A stretch of DNA of 64,000 nucleotides from Sphingomonadales bacterium Ga0077557 (GCA_001464615.1 LNFI01000007.1:248001-312000); one strand, 5' to 3'; positions 24,855 to 33,810 are shown, numbered from the stretch's first letter. Made by a program: numbers and translations. Notes: a model not told the origin generated them from the sequence alone.

Positions 24855-25262
24855 ATGATGATGGCGGACCACCAACAGGCGCTGCGCGATTATATGCGCC
24901 ACTGGTATGAGGTTTTTCCACGCGGCGACGCAGGGACAATGGCCTCGCTCTACACCGACGATGCACGGCTGATGCTCGCCAATCTGCCCCGCGTGCAGGG
25001 CAACAAGGCGATCGGCGCAATGATCGGTGCCTTCCCCAGCTATGCCGAAATGAACTGCCGCCACGAAGTCACCGATGTCGATATGCTGAGCGATGATCTG
25101 GCGGTCGTGACGGGGTCGGCCTGGGTCGATGTCACTCCACGCGATGGCAGCGCGCCGAGCCGCGACGCGTCCCGCTTCGTCATGGTGATGAAACGCGATC
25201 CCGACAGCGGCGACTGGCGCTGCCATTACGACGTCTCGCAACATACCCCCGATGTCAGTTGA
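24855..25262 (+). CDS. SnoaL-like/NTF2-fold protein
   Basis: A 135-residue cone-shaped NTF2-fold protein. It shows the order typical of the SnoaL/DUF4440 group: N-terminal helix with YMRHWYEVFPRGDAGTMASL, then YTDDARLML, and strand-rich C-terminus ending WRCHYDVSQHTPD. Members include ketosteroid isomerase, polyketide cyclases, dehydratases and non-enzymatic binders. No catalytic pair can be assigned with certainty. Start ATG at 24855 follows AGGAAAGG; two more ATGs directly follow. First gene of the long plus-strand operon. Confidence 0.75.
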   Translation: MMMADHQQALRDYMRHWYEVFPRGDAGTMASLYTDDARLMLANLPRVQGNKAIGAMIGAFPSYAEMNCRHEVTDVDMLSDDLAVVTGSAWVDVTPRDGSAPSRDASRFVMVMKRDPDSGDWRCHYDVSQHTPDVS

Positions 25263-25268
25263 CCGGCA

Positions 25269-26132
25269 GTGACGATCGATCGGGACAAAATCGCGGCGGA
25301 AGCCTTTTTCCTCTACGCCGAAACCTATCTGCCGAGCGAGGTGACGCGCGAGGAGACGCTGGCAGCGTTGCAGTTATGTGCCGATGGCACCGCCCGCGCT
25401 ACGCCCAGCGTTGCGACCTATGTGTTTCGGCCATCGGCGCTGACCGCAGTGGTGGGCGAACGGGTCTATCCGGGGTCGGTCGCGCTTGAATCGACCGAGC
25501 TTTACCTGACCAATCAGGGCTTTCGCGACCACCTTACCACCGAAGAATTCCGCACTGGCCTGCGCGCGATGTACAAGGGGACGCGGCGGCTGGGCGCGCG
25601 GCTGTTCTGGATCGGCGCGCGGCCGGCGAGCGACATGCTCCACAACATCTTCCGCTCGGACCCCGAGGCGCGACCGATCGCCACGGTACGCGAGAAGATC
25701 TTCGACGCAGACGTCTATGGCCAAACGAGCAATGCCGATGTTGTGATCGTGTCGCTGCTGTGCCCGGTCGAACCGGGCAAGGGCGCGGTCGCGATCGATC
25801 TGGTCGATGCGATGGCGGCGCAGCTGACGACTATCTCCTTCGCCGCGTTTTTCCACCCACTCGCGCCCGATCTGATGCGCGTCTTCTTCGTGGCGCCCGT
25901 CAATGATGGCCAGACCGCAGCGCAGATCGCCGAGCGCGTCGCGCCGCTTGCGGGCATCGTCGCACCGTCCAGCCGGATGCTCGGCACCTGCCAGACCCAC
26001 CGCGACCGCGCCGATCTGGCGGCGGCGCTGTCGGCCGCCTTCCAGGCGACCGATGCCGACTGGCAGGTCATGTCGGGCGGCTATTCAGGCTATATCAGTC
26101 ATCCGTCGATCTCGACCGATGATGTCGGCTGA
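25269..26132 (+). CDS. Conserved-looking protein of unknown function
   Basis: A 287-residue soluble protein with a GTG start at 25269, six bases after the SnoaL-like gene. I do not recognise a family. It has no signal peptide, no membrane segment and no metal or nucleotide motif that stands out. Notable stretches are FFLYAETYLPSEVTREETLA near the start, GARLFWIGARPASDML in the middle and SGGYSGYISHPSIS at the end. The start may lack a good Shine-Dalgarno because translation is coupled. The tight spacing to SnoaL and cupin genes suggests the three act on one step. Base composition matches the neighbours, so it is native to the cluster. Confidence 0.75.
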   Translation: MTIDRDKIAAEAFFLYAETYLPSEVTREETLAALQLCADGTARATPSVATYVFRPSALTAVVGERVYPGSVALESTELYLTNQGFRDHLTTEEFRTGLRAMYKGTRRLGARLFWIGARPASDMLHNIFRSDPEARPIATVREKIFDADVYGQTSNADVVIVSLLCPVEPGKGAVAIDLVDAMAAQLTTISFAAFFHPLAPDLMRVFFVAPVNDGQTAAQIAERVAPLAGIVAPSSRMLGTCQTHRDRADLAAALSAAFQATDADWQVMSGGYSGYISHPSISTDDVG

Positions 26133-26144
26133 ACCAGGAGACAA

Positions 26145-26711
26145 ATGATGAAGCGGGTCGTGACCGGGCATGATGCCAATGGCAAAGCCATCTTTGTGTC
26201 GGTCGCCGAGCCGAGCCATGTCGTTACGGTGACAGCGCTCGAATGGAAGGAAGTCTGGTCGACCTTCCCCGAGGACACGCTGCCCGTCCCCGCTCCCGAT
26301 CAGGAGCCCTCGCGCGACCCGCGCTGGACCTCCGTCTTCCCGCGCACGGGTGAAAGCCGGTGCCGGATCATCGAATATCGCCCCGAGGAGGTGCAGCAGC
26401 CATTCCAAGGCGAATTGTGGACCGCCGAGCAAATCGCCACCGTCCAGCGCGAACTGCCCGGCACGCTCGAGGCGCTGGAGCCCGAGCATTTCGGCATGCA
26501 CACCACCGATACGGTCGATTACGGCATCGTCCTGTCGGGCCGGATCGAGCTTGAGCTCGACGACGGCGCGACCGTCATCATGGAAGCGGGCGATGTCGTC
26601 GTCCAGAACGGCACGCGGCACGCTTGGCGCGCGCTGGAAAACACGAAGATCGCTTTCGTCCAGATCGGCGTTGATCGCCGCAGCGATGCCGCAACAGGAA
26701 AACCCGCATGA
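26145..26711 (+). CDS. Cupin-domain protein
   Basis: A 188-residue protein with a single cupin barrel in the second half: HTTDTVDYGIVLSGRIELEL is the first conserved motif and EAGDVVVQNGTRHAW the second. The first motif has one His and no clear Glu, so metal binding may be altered. Such proteins serve as dioxygenases, isomerases or binding proteins. RBS CAGGAG precedes the start, and the end overlaps the following enoyl-CoA hydratase by four bases. Substrate unknown. Confidence 0.78.
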   Translation: MMKRVVTGHDANGKAIFVSVAEPSHVVTVTALEWKEVWSTFPEDTLPVPAPDQEPSRDPRWTSVFPRTGESRCRIIEYRPEEVQQPFQGELWTAEQIATVQRELPGTLEALEPEHFGMHTTDTVDYGIVLSGRIELELDDGATVIMEAGDVVVQNGTRHAWRALENTKIAFVQIGVDRRSDAATGKPA

Positions 26712-27574
26712 CCGATTTCGAGACCATCGCCTATGAGACGCCCGCGCCCGGCGTCGTCCGCATCGCGCTCAACCGCCCCGACAAGCGCAATGCGCAGAAT
26801 ACGCGGCTGCTTTACGAACTCGATGGCGCGTTCCGACGGGCGGCGGAGGACGACAGCATCAAGGTCGTCATCCTCGCGGCCAATGGCCCGCATTTTTCAG
26901 CCGGACATGATCTGAGCGAGAATGACCGGCTGGGCAACATGGCCGATTTCGACTCGGTCGGCCTGTGGTGCGGCTATGCCTGTGAGGGCGCCGAGGGGCA
27001 TATGGGCTTCGAGAAGGAAGTCTATCTGGGTTTCAGCGAGCGCTGGCGCAATTTCGCCAAGCCGACCATCGCCGAGGTGCAGGGCAAGTGCATCGCCGGC
27101 GGGCTGATGCTGGTGTGGCCGTGCGACATCATCATGGCGGCCGACAATGCCGAATTTTGCGACAACACCGTCAATATGGGCATTTGCGGTGCGGAGTTCT
27201 TCAATCACCCCTGGGAGCTGGGGGTGCGGAAAGCAAAGGAGTTCCTGTTCACCGCAGAAACCTTTAGCGCGGCGGAGGCGCACCGGCTGGGCATGGTCAA
27301 CCATGTCATCCCGCTCGCCGATCTGCAGGCCGCCACGCTCGCGCTCGCCGTGCGGATCGCGAGCAAACCGATGTTCGCGCTGAAGCTGCTCAAGGAAGCG
27401 GTCAACACCGCGCAAGACAATCAGGGCCGCGTCAATGCGATGAAGACCAGCTTCGCGCTCCATCAATTGTCGCACAGCCACAATATGGAGCTGTACGGCA
27501 TCCGCGCCGATCCGACCTTCCTGCGCGATTCAGGGTTCGCGGCGAAGAACCCGCGCTTTGCAAAGGCCAAGTGA
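26708..27574 (+). CDS. Enoyl-CoA hydratase/isomerase family protein
   Basis: A 288-residue crotonase-fold protein. The CoA-binding loop NGPHFSAGHDLSEND forms one half of the oxyanion hole and KCIAGGLMLVWPCD the other. The usual catalytic acid positions after the second loop read NMGICGAEFF, so one of the two Glu is present near the end (GAEF). It carries an insert (about residues 80-105) that lengthens the loop between the halves. It could hydrate, isomerise or hydrolyse an enoyl-CoA. It overlaps both neighbours by four bases or less, so translation is coupled. Confidence 0.8.
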   Translation: MTDFETIAYETPAPGVVRIALNRPDKRNAQNTRLLYELDGAFRRAAEDDSIKVVILAANGPHFSAGHDLSENDRLGNMADFDSVGLWCGYACEGAEGHMGFEKEVYLGFSERWRNFAKPTIAEVQGKCIAGGLMLVWPCDIIMAADNAEFCDNTVNMGICGAEFFNHPWELGVRKAKEFLFTAETFSAAEAHRLGMVNHVIPLADLQAATLALAVRIASKPMFALKLLKEAVNTAQDNQGRVNAMKTSFALHQLSHSHNMELYGIRADPTFLRDSGFAAKNPRFAKAK

Positions 27575-27729
27575 TGCAGGGCTATGGCAAGTCACTCGAC
27601 GCGCGCCACGATATCAGCGTCGAGGACATCATCGCGCATCTCAATACGGTCGACGACATGACCGGCGCGCGGTGGATGGCGCATGGCCGCGATGCGGGCG
27701 CTGCGATTTACGATACGCCGGTCAGATGA
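27574..27729 (+). CDS. Small ORF of 51 codons between hydratase and ligase
   Basis: ATG at 27574 overlaps the TGA of the hydratase, and the frame runs to TGA at 27727-27729. The peptide starts MQGYGKSLDARHDISVEDII and contains HLNTVDDMTGARWMAHGRD. It is hydrophilic and shows no known domain. The overlapping start and cluster-like base composition favour a translated gene, but 51 codons in high-GC DNA is weak support on its own. It may be a degraded gene start or a small subunit. The 37 bases after it lead directly to the ligase start. Confidence 0.4.
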   Translation: MQGYGKSLDARHDISVEDIIAHLNTVDDMTGARWMAHGRDAGAAIYDTPVR

Positions 27730-27766
27730 CGGTCGTCGTGCTTCCCCGGCCCGTTGGCGCGCCTGC

Positions 27767-29293
27767 ATGAGCAGGATCAGCCGAGCGCGCACCGATCCCA
27801 ATAAGCTGGCGTTCCACCTGATTGGTAGCGACAGTCTCAGCTACGGCGCGCTAGAGGAACAATCCTGCCGAACCGCGCAGGCCTTTCGCGCACTGGGGCT
27901 GCGGCACGGCAATCATATCGCGCTGATGATCGAGAACCGGGCGGAGCTGATCGCGCTAGTATGGGCGGCGCAGCGATCGGGGCTCTATTACACACTCATC
28001 CCCACCCATTTGATGCCCGACGAAGCCGCATATATGGCCAGCGATTCAGACGCGCTGCTGATCGCCACCAGTGAGCGCTTTGTCGATCTGTGGCGATCGA
28101 TCCGGCCGCAGCTTGCCGGGGTGCGCCACTGGCTGACGGTGGACGCGCCGCACGACGGGTTCCCTGCATGGCAGGATGTAATTGCGGATCAACCCGCCAG
28201 CCCGCCCGCCGATGCGCTGGAAGGATCGGCAATGCTCTATTCATCGGGCACGACCGGACGGCCCAAGGGCATCAAGAAGGCGATCGGCGCCGTCCCCTTT
28301 GGCGACGAGCCGCTCGCCGCCATTTATCGCGAGCGGCATGTGATGGACGAGCACACCGTCTATCTCTCACCCGCCCCGCTCTATCACGCCGCGCCGTTGC
28401 GCGCAGTGCTCGCGGTCAACCGGCTCGGCGGCAGCGTGATCGCACTGGCCAAGTTTGAGGCCGAGGCGTTGCTCGCCGCAATCGACCGATACCAGGTGAC
28501 GCACGTCCAACTGGTGCCGACCATGCTGCGCCGCCTGCTCGATCTGCCCGCCGAGGTTCGCGCGCGCTATGACGTGTCCTCGCTGCGCCGCGTGATCCAC
28601 GCCGCCGCGCCTTGCCCGATTGACCTGAAGCGCGACGCCATCGACTGGTTCGGCCCCATCGTCACCGAATATTATGGCGGCACCGAAGGGATCGGCGCGA
28701 CCTATATCACCAGCGAGGAATGGCTGACGCACCAGGGCTCGGTCGGGCGGGCGATCATGGGCGAGCTGCATATCGTGGGGGAGGATGGCGCCGAACTGCC
28801 GGTCGGCGCGGTTGGCGATGTCTATTTCGGCAACGGCCCGCGCTTTGCCTATCACAACGCGCCCGACAAGCTGGCAGCGGCGACGCATCCGCAGGGCTGG
28901 GTGACGTTGGGTGATATCGGCCGGGTCGATGACGAGGGCTATCTTTATCTCATCGATCGCAAGAGCTTTGTGATCAATTCGGGCGGCGTGAACATTTACC
29001 CTGCCGAGGCCGAGGAAGCGCTGCGCAGCCACCCAGCCGTTGCCGATGTCGCGGTGATTGGCGTGCCCAATCGCGATTTTGGCGAAGAGGTGAAGGCAAT
29101 TGTCGAACTCCGCGAAGGAGTGCTGGCGTCCGACGTCTTGAAGGATGACCTAATCGCCCATTGCCGCGCGCGGATTTCATCGGTCAAATGCCCGCGTTCG
29201 ATAGATTTCATTGATGTCATGCCGCGATCGGATGCAGGAAAATTGCTCAAGGGCGTTCTGCGGCAGAACTATTGGGGGCGGGACAGCGGCTGA
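27767..29293 (+). CDS. Acyl-CoA synthetase (AMP-forming)
   Basis: A 508-residue ANL-superfamily ligase. Motifs: MLYSSGTTGRPKGIKKA for the P-loop, TEYYGGTEGIGAT for adenylate binding, LYLIDRKSFVINSGGVNIYP at the hinge and PRSDAGKLLKGVLRQ with the catalytic Lys. It resembles FadD3/FadD19-like ligases that activate ring or side-chain acids of steroids. I prefer the ATG at 27767; the frame is open to 27683 but that part has no ligase similarity. Its stop overlaps the next gene. Confidence 0.84.
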   Translation: MSRISRARTDPNKLAFHLIGSDSLSYGALEEQSCRTAQAFRALGLRHGNHIALMIENRAELIALVWAAQRSGLYYTLIPTHLMPDEAAYMASDSDALLIATSERFVDLWRSIRPQLAGVRHWLTVDAPHDGFPAWQDVIADQPASPPADALEGSAMLYSSGTTGRPKGIKKAIGAVPFGDEPLAAIYRERHVMDEHTVYLSPAPLYHAAPLRAVLAVNRLGGSVIALAKFEAEALLAAIDRYQVTHVQLVPTMLRRLLDLPAEVRARYDVSSLRRVIHAAAPCPIDLKRDAIDWFGPIVTEYYGGTEGIGATYITSEEWLTHQGSVGRAIMGELHIVGEDGAELPVGAVGDVYFGNGPRFAYHNAPDKLAAATHPQGWVTLGDIGRVDDEGYLYLIDRKSFVINSGGVNIYPAEAEEALRSHPAVADVAVIGVPNRDFGEEVKAIVELREGVLASDVLKDDLIAHCRARISSVKCPRSIDFIDVMPRSDAGKLLKGVLRQNYWGRDSG

Positions 29294-30759
29294 TGCCAGA
29301 CGTCGGAATCACTGGCTATGGGAGCTATCTCCCGCGCCGCCGCCTGTGCCGCAAGACCGTGGCCGAGGCGCAGGCGTGGCTCGCGCCGGGGCTGAAGGCG
29401 AATGGCAAGGGCACACGCGCGATCGCCGGGTGGGACGAAGATACGGTGACGATGGCGGTCGAGGCAGCGCGCGCTTGCCTCGGCCCCGCCGACGACCGCT
29501 CGCACGTTACCGCGCTGCATTTCGCATCCACCACCCCCGTCTTCATCGATCGGTTGAACGCAGGCATTATCGCGGCTGCGCTAACGCTTGAAGAGACGAT
29601 TGGCGCCAGCGACCAGACCGGCACCCGCCGCGCGGGGACCACCGCGTTGTTGCAGGCGATCGACAGCGCGGCGGCGCGCGGCGGCAAATCGCTTGTCGTC
29701 GCGTCGGAAAAGCGCAAAGCCCGCGCCGCCAGCGCGCAGGAGCTGGCTTATGGCGATGGCGCTGCCTGTATCGCGGTTGGCGACGGCCCGGTCATCGCGC
29801 GGCTGATCGGCCGGCAAAGCCTGACGATCGATTTCGTCGATCGCTTCCGCGCGGCGGGGGCTGACTATGAATATCTCTGGGAGGAGCGCTGGGCGCGCGA
29901 GGCGGGCTATGGCGATTTCGTCCCCCGCGCAATCGCCGCGGTGCTGAAGGATGCCGGCATTGCCGCCGACCGGATCGACAAGCTGATCCTGCCCTGCCCG
30001 TTCCGGGGCCTGGCGGCCACGCTCGCCGCCAAGGCCGGGCTGGCATGCGCGGCCGTCGTTGACGATCACAGCCTCGACATCGGCGATCTCGGCACCGCCA
30101 ACGCGCTGCTGCTGCTCGCCGCCACGCTGGAGACCGCGCGGCCGGGCGAGACAATGCTCGTCGTCGATTTCGGCCAGGGGTGCGAGGCGTTCGTCCTCGA
30201 AGTCACCGACGCCATCACCGGCTTTCGCCCCGCGCGCAGCTTTGCCGATCAACTGGCGGGCGGCGTGCTCGAGCAGAATTACCTGCGCTACCTCACCACC
30301 CGCGATCTGATCGACTGGGACAAAGGCCCAAAGGCGGAGCGCGATACGCGCACGTCGCTCTCGGGCCTCTATCGCAACCGTGCAATGCTGCTCGGCTTTG
30401 TCGGCGGCCGCCACCGCGAGACGGGCGAGGTCCAGTTCCCCGCCAGCCGCATCGCGCTGGGCGAGAGCGGGCATGCCATCGACATGCTCGAGCCCTACAA
30501 GTTCGCCGACCGGCACGGCGAAATCCTGTCCTGGTCGGCCGACCGGATGGCGCTCACCCCCGATCCGCCCAACCATTACGGCATGATCACCTTCCCCGAA
30601 GGCGGGCGGCTGATGATGGACATCGCCGACGTGCTCGGTGCCGATGTGCAGTCGGGCATGGCGGTGCGGATGGTGTTCCGCATCAAGGATGTCGACGCGC
30701 CGCGCGATTACACGCGCTATTTCTGGAAAGCGACTTTGCTCCAGCCGGACGGGAACTGA
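29293..30759 (+). CDS. HMG-CoA-synthase-like protein fused to a DUF35 OB-fold domain, nucleophile missing
   Basis: A 488-residue fusion. The first part (about 1-350) has the thiolase-superfamily fold of 3-hydroxy-3-methylglutaryl-CoA synthase: GITGYGSYLPRRRLCR at the start, FASTTPVFIDRLNAG and TGTRRAGTTALLQA. In active synthases the last segment reads C-x-A-G-T, but here Arg112 replaces the nucleophilic Cys. The C-terminal part (about 360-485) resembles a DUF35 OB fold, ending MITFPEGGRLMMDIADVLGA and VRMVFRIKDVD, and lacks zinc-ribbon cysteines. In archaea a DUF35 protein couples HMG-CoA synthase to thiolase; here an SCPx-like thiolase follows after three bases. A scaffolding or CoA-binding role is the likeliest reading. 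Confidence 0.72.
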   Translation: MPDVGITGYGSYLPRRRLCRKTVAEAQAWLAPGLKANGKGTRAIAGWDEDTVTMAVEAARACLGPADDRSHVTALHFASTTPVFIDRLNAGIIAAALTLEETIGASDQTGTRRAGTTALLQAIDSAAARGGKSLVVASEKRKARAASAQELAYGDGAACIAVGDGPVIARLIGRQSLTIDFVDRFRAAGADYEYLWEERWAREAGYGDFVPRAIAAVLKDAGIAADRIDKLILPCPFRGLAATLAAKAGLACAAVVDDHSLDIGDLGTANALLLLAATLETARPGETMLVVDFGQGCEAFVLEVTDAITGFRPARSFADQLAGGVLEQNYLRYLTTRDLIDWDKGPKAERDTRTSLSGLYRNRAMLLGFVGGRHRETGEVQFPASRIALGESGHAIDMLEPYKFADRHGEILSWSADRMALTPDPPNHYGMITFPEGGRLMMDIADVLGADVQSGMAVRMVFRIKDVDAPRDYTRYFWKATLLQPDGN

Positions 30760-30762
30760 TCA

Positions 30763-31962
30763 ATGGCCACGGGCATCAAGGATAAGGTCGTCATCCTCGG
30801 CGCAGGCTGCTCGCGCTTCGGCGAACGCTGGGACTGCAGCGCGGAAGACCTGCTGGTCGAAAGCTTTACCGAGGCGATCACCGATGCGGGGATAGAGAAA
30901 AAGGATATCGGCGCGGCGTGGTTCGCGCATCATGACGACATGGTCGGCATGGGCAAGGGCGGCGCGCCGCTCTCGATGGCGCTGCGCCTGCCCAACATTG
31001 CCGTGACACGGGTGGAGAATTTCTGCGCGGGCGGCTCCGAGGCCCTGCGCGGCGCTGCCTATGCGGTGGCGAGCGGTGCGGTCGATATTGCGCTGGCGAT
31101 TGGCGTGGAGAAGCTGAAGGACGTGGGCTTTGGCGGCCTGCCCCCGCGCTATCCCGGCGGTCTGGCGCCAATGTGGGCGCCGAGCGGGTCGAACGCGGGT
31201 AACTTCGCGCAGCTCGCCACTGCCTATTGCGCCAAGCACGGCGTCGATGCCGCCGATCTGAAGCGCGCAATGGCGCATGTCTCGGTCAAGAGCCACGCCA
31301 ATGGCGTCGCCAATCCCAAGGCGCATCTGCGCAAAGCAGTGACGATGGAGCAGGTGCTGGCGGCCGGCATGATCGCGCAGCCGCTCGGCCTCTACGACTG
31401 CTGCGGCGTCTCCGACGGATCGGCAGCGGCGATCGTCACCACGCCCGAGATTGCCCGCGCGCTCGGCAAGACCGATCTGGTCGCGATCAAGGCGATGCAG
31501 CTCAGCGTCTCCAACGGTTTCGAATCGCAGAGCAATGGCTGGGACGGCAGCTATTTCCACACCACCCGCATCGCCGCGCGCAACGCCTATGCCGAAGCGG
31601 GCGTGACAGATCCCGGCGGGCAGATCGACCTGATGGAGGTGCATGACTGCTTCTCCGTCACCGAACTGGTGGCGATGGAGGACCTGTTCATCTCGGCCGA
31701 GGGCGGCGCGGTGCGCGACGTACTCGACGGCCGGTTCGATGCCGGCGGGGCTAATCCCTGCCAGATCGACGGCGGCCTCAAATGCTTCGGCCACCCCATC
31801 GGCGCGAGTGGCCTGAGGATGATGTACGAGGTCTATCTGCAGCTGCTCGGCCGCGCCGGCAGCCGACAACTGGCCAGCCCGTCGCTCGGCCTCACCCACA
31901 ATCTGGGCGGGGAGCCATCGATGAACGTGTGCAGCGTCAATGTCTTCGGGCTGCACGGATGA
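30763..31962 (+). CDS. SCPx-type thiolase (lipid-transfer protein family)
   Basis: A 399-residue thiolase. Cys88 in NFCAGGSEA is the nucleophile, H294-D-C296-F follows the family pattern, and His344 lies in FGHPIGASG. All residues for thiolysis are present. It directly follows the HMG-CoA-synthase-like/DUF35 fusion and precedes a double-hotdog hydratase and an SDR, giving a hydration, oxidation and cleavage set. It would release acetyl- or propionyl-CoA from the cluster substrate. It is a paralogue, not a copy, of the thiolase at 16198. Confidence 0.83.
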   Translation: MATGIKDKVVILGAGCSRFGERWDCSAEDLLVESFTEAITDAGIEKKDIGAAWFAHHDDMVGMGKGGAPLSMALRLPNIAVTRVENFCAGGSEALRGAAYAVASGAVDIALAIGVEKLKDVGFGGLPPRYPGGLAPMWAPSGSNAGNFAQLATAYCAKHGVDAADLKRAMAHVSVKSHANGVANPKAHLRKAVTMEQVLAAGMIAQPLGLYDCCGVSDGSAAAIVTTPEIARALGKTDLVAIKAMQLSVSNGFESQSNGWDGSYFHTTRIAARNAYAEAGVTDPGGQIDLMEVHDCFSVTELVAMEDLFISAEGGAVRDVLDGRFDAGGANPCQIDGGLKCFGHPIGASGLRMMYEVYLQLLGRAGSRQLASPSLGLTHNLGGEPSMNVCSVNVFGLHG

Positions 31963-31978
31963 CCCGGGGAGCCGCGCC

Positions 31979-32845
31979 ATGCCGATAGACTTTGCCGCCG
32001 CCATGGCCGCGCATGATGACGACCTCCCCTATGCCTATGATGATGCCAAGATGATGCTCTACGCGCTCTCGGTCGGCATGGCGCGCGATCCGCTCGACGC
32101 GCAGGAGCTCGCCTTCGTCTACGAAAAGAACCTCGTCGCGCTGCCCACGCTCGCCACTGTCATCGCATCGGGCGCGCGTGATATCCGCACGCTCGGCGTC
32201 AACTATGCGCTGATCCTGCACGGCGAGCAGAAGCTGACATTGCACCACCCGCTGCCGGTGAGCGCCAGCCTGCTCGTCAACACCCGCACCAAGGGCGTGT
32301 ACGACAAGGGCGCGGGCAAGGGCGCGATTATCGTCTCCGAGATCGCGATCCGGCTGGCGAAGACGCAAGAGCCGCTCTGCACGCTGGAGACGACGCATTT
32401 CGCGCGCGGCGATGGCGGCTTCAGCGCCACCAGCGGCGACAGCGGCACTGCGCCCGCGCCGCACCCCCTGCCCGACCGTGCGCCCGACCATCGCTGCGTG
32501 ATGCCCACCACGCCGGTCCAGCCGCTCTTCTACCGGCTGCTGGGCGACCGCAACATCCTGCATGCCGATCCCGATGCCGCGCGCGCCGCCGGGTTCGACC
32601 GGCCGATCCTGCACGGGCTGTGCACGTACGGCATTTGCTGCCACGCCATCGTCAAGACGTTGTGCGATTACCGCCCCGAGCTGATCCGCCAGTTCGACGT
32701 CCGCTTTTCGGCCCCCGTCTTCCCCGGCGAGTCGCTGATCGTCGAGATGTGGCGCGATGGTGATACGGTGTCGTTCCGCGCGCTTGCCGAGGAACGCGGC
32801 GTGGTGGTGATCAACAATGGCCGCTGCCTGATCGGCCAACCCTGA
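31979..32845 (+). CDS. Double-hotdog enoyl-CoA hydratase 2 (MaoC-like)
   Basis: A 288-residue MaoC-family hydratase. The second hotdog has the hydratase-2 signature DRNILHADPDAARAAGFDRP followed by ILHG, with Asp and His catalytic; the first hotdog is degenerate, as in eukaryotic MFE-2 and Mycobacterium ChsH/Rv-type double hotdog proteins. It would produce a (3R)-hydroxyacyl-CoA. The ATG at 31979 follows GGGGAGCC; the longer frame overlapping the thiolase is rejected. TGATG overlap with the next SDR. Confidence 0.82.
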   Translation: MPIDFAAAMAAHDDDLPYAYDDAKMMLYALSVGMARDPLDAQELAFVYEKNLVALPTLATVIASGARDIRTLGVNYALILHGEQKLTLHHPLPVSASLLVNTRTKGVYDKGAGKGAIIVSEIAIRLAKTQEPLCTLETTHFARGDGGFSATSGDSGTAPAPHPLPDRAPDHRCVMPTTPVQPLFYRLLGDRNILHADPDAARAAGFDRPILHGLCTYGICCHAIVKTLCDYRPELIRQFDVRFSAPVFPGESLIVEMWRDGDTVSFRALAEERGVVVINNGRCLIGQP

Positions 32846-33627
32846 TGGAACTGACAGGCAAAACGGCGATCATCACCGGCGGCGCATCGGGCATGGGCCG
32901 CGCCGTTGCGCAGCGGCTCCACCGGCAAGGCGTCGCAGTGGCGATCCTCGACCGCAACGCAGTGCTCGGCGCGGCGCTGGCCGACGCATTGGGCGGCCGG
33001 ACGCTGTTCTATCAGGCCGACGTCACCAGCGAAGCCGATGTCGCCGCCGCGCTCGAGGCGACCGCCGCCCGCTTCGGCGACGTTCATATCTGCTGCAACT
33101 TCGCCGGGATCGTCCTGCCCAAGCGCACCATCGGCGAGAGCGGGCCGATGCCGCTCAGCGCCTTTACCCGCAATGTCGACATCAATTTGACCGGCAGCTT
33201 CAACGTCGCGCGACTCTGTGCAGACCGAATGCGCCACAATGCGCCGCTCGATACCGATGACAATCGCGGCGTCATCATCAACGTCTCGTCGGTCGCCGCC
33301 TATCAGGGGCCGGCGGGCACGGTCGGCTATAGCGCATCCAAGGCAGCGATCACGGGCATGACATTGCCGCTCGCCCGCGATCTCGCGCCCTTCGGGATTC
33401 GCGTCAACACGATCGTCCCCGGCCTGATCCTGACCCCGATGACGATGGGCAGCGACCCCGCCAAACACGCCGACGCCGAACGCCGCGCCGCGCAGTCACT
33501 GGCGCATGTGCTCTATCCCAAGCGCTTCGGCACGGCGGAGGAGGTGGCGCACCTCACGCAGTTCATCCTCGAGAATGATTATATCAATGCCGAATGCATC
33601 CGCATCGATGCCGGCAAGCGGGTGTGA
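32845..33627 (+). CDS. SDR oxidoreductase, HSD10-type hydroxyacyl-CoA dehydrogenase
   Basis: A 260-residue short-chain dehydrogenase with TGGASGMGRAVAQRL for NAD binding and NVSSVAAYQG then YSASKAA as catalytic Ser, Tyr and Lys. It resembles 3-hydroxyacyl-CoA dehydrogenase type II and the SDR at 15423. Last gene of the plus-strand operon beginning at 24855, and translationally coupled to the hydratase that probably supplies its substrate. The operon then ends at a large inverted repeat. Confidence 0.82.
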   Translation: MELTGKTAIITGGASGMGRAVAQRLHRQGVAVAILDRNAVLGAALADALGGRTLFYQADVTSEADVAAALEATAARFGDVHICCNFAGIVLPKRTIGESGPMPLSAFTRNVDINLTGSFNVARLCADRMRHNAPLDTDDNRGVIINVSSVAAYQGPAGTVGYSASKAAITGMTLPLARDLAPFGIRVNTIVPGLILTPMTMGSDPAKHADAERRAAQSLAHVLYPKRFGTAEEVAHLTQFILENDYINAECIRIDAGKRV

Positions 33628-33671
33628 ACCGAAACACCGCAAATCCCAGAGCTATTTGAGATCACACTCAC

Positions 33672-33780
33672 TCACCCCTCCCCTTCAGGGGAGGGGCCGG
33701 GGGTGGGGGCTGTCCCCAAGCGCCGCGTGTGTTCTCCGCCCCCACCCCAACCCCTCCCCTGAAGAGGAGGGGCTTAAGTG
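33672..33780. repeat. Large inverted repeat between convergent operons
   Basis: Left arm 33672-33710 (CCCCTCCCCTTCAGGGGAGG then GGCCGGGGGTGGGGGC) and right arm 33738-33780 (GCCCCCACCCCAACCCC then TCCCCTGAAGAGGAGGGG) are near-complements with a 27-base centre. Each arm also has an internal hairpin. It lies between operons ending at 33627 (+) and 33884 (-) and would work as a barrier or processing site for both transcripts. No T-run follows, so it is not a classic intrinsic terminator. Confidence 0.75.
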
Positions 33781-33810
33781 AACGCATTTGATCACAAACG
33801 GCTGTAACAT

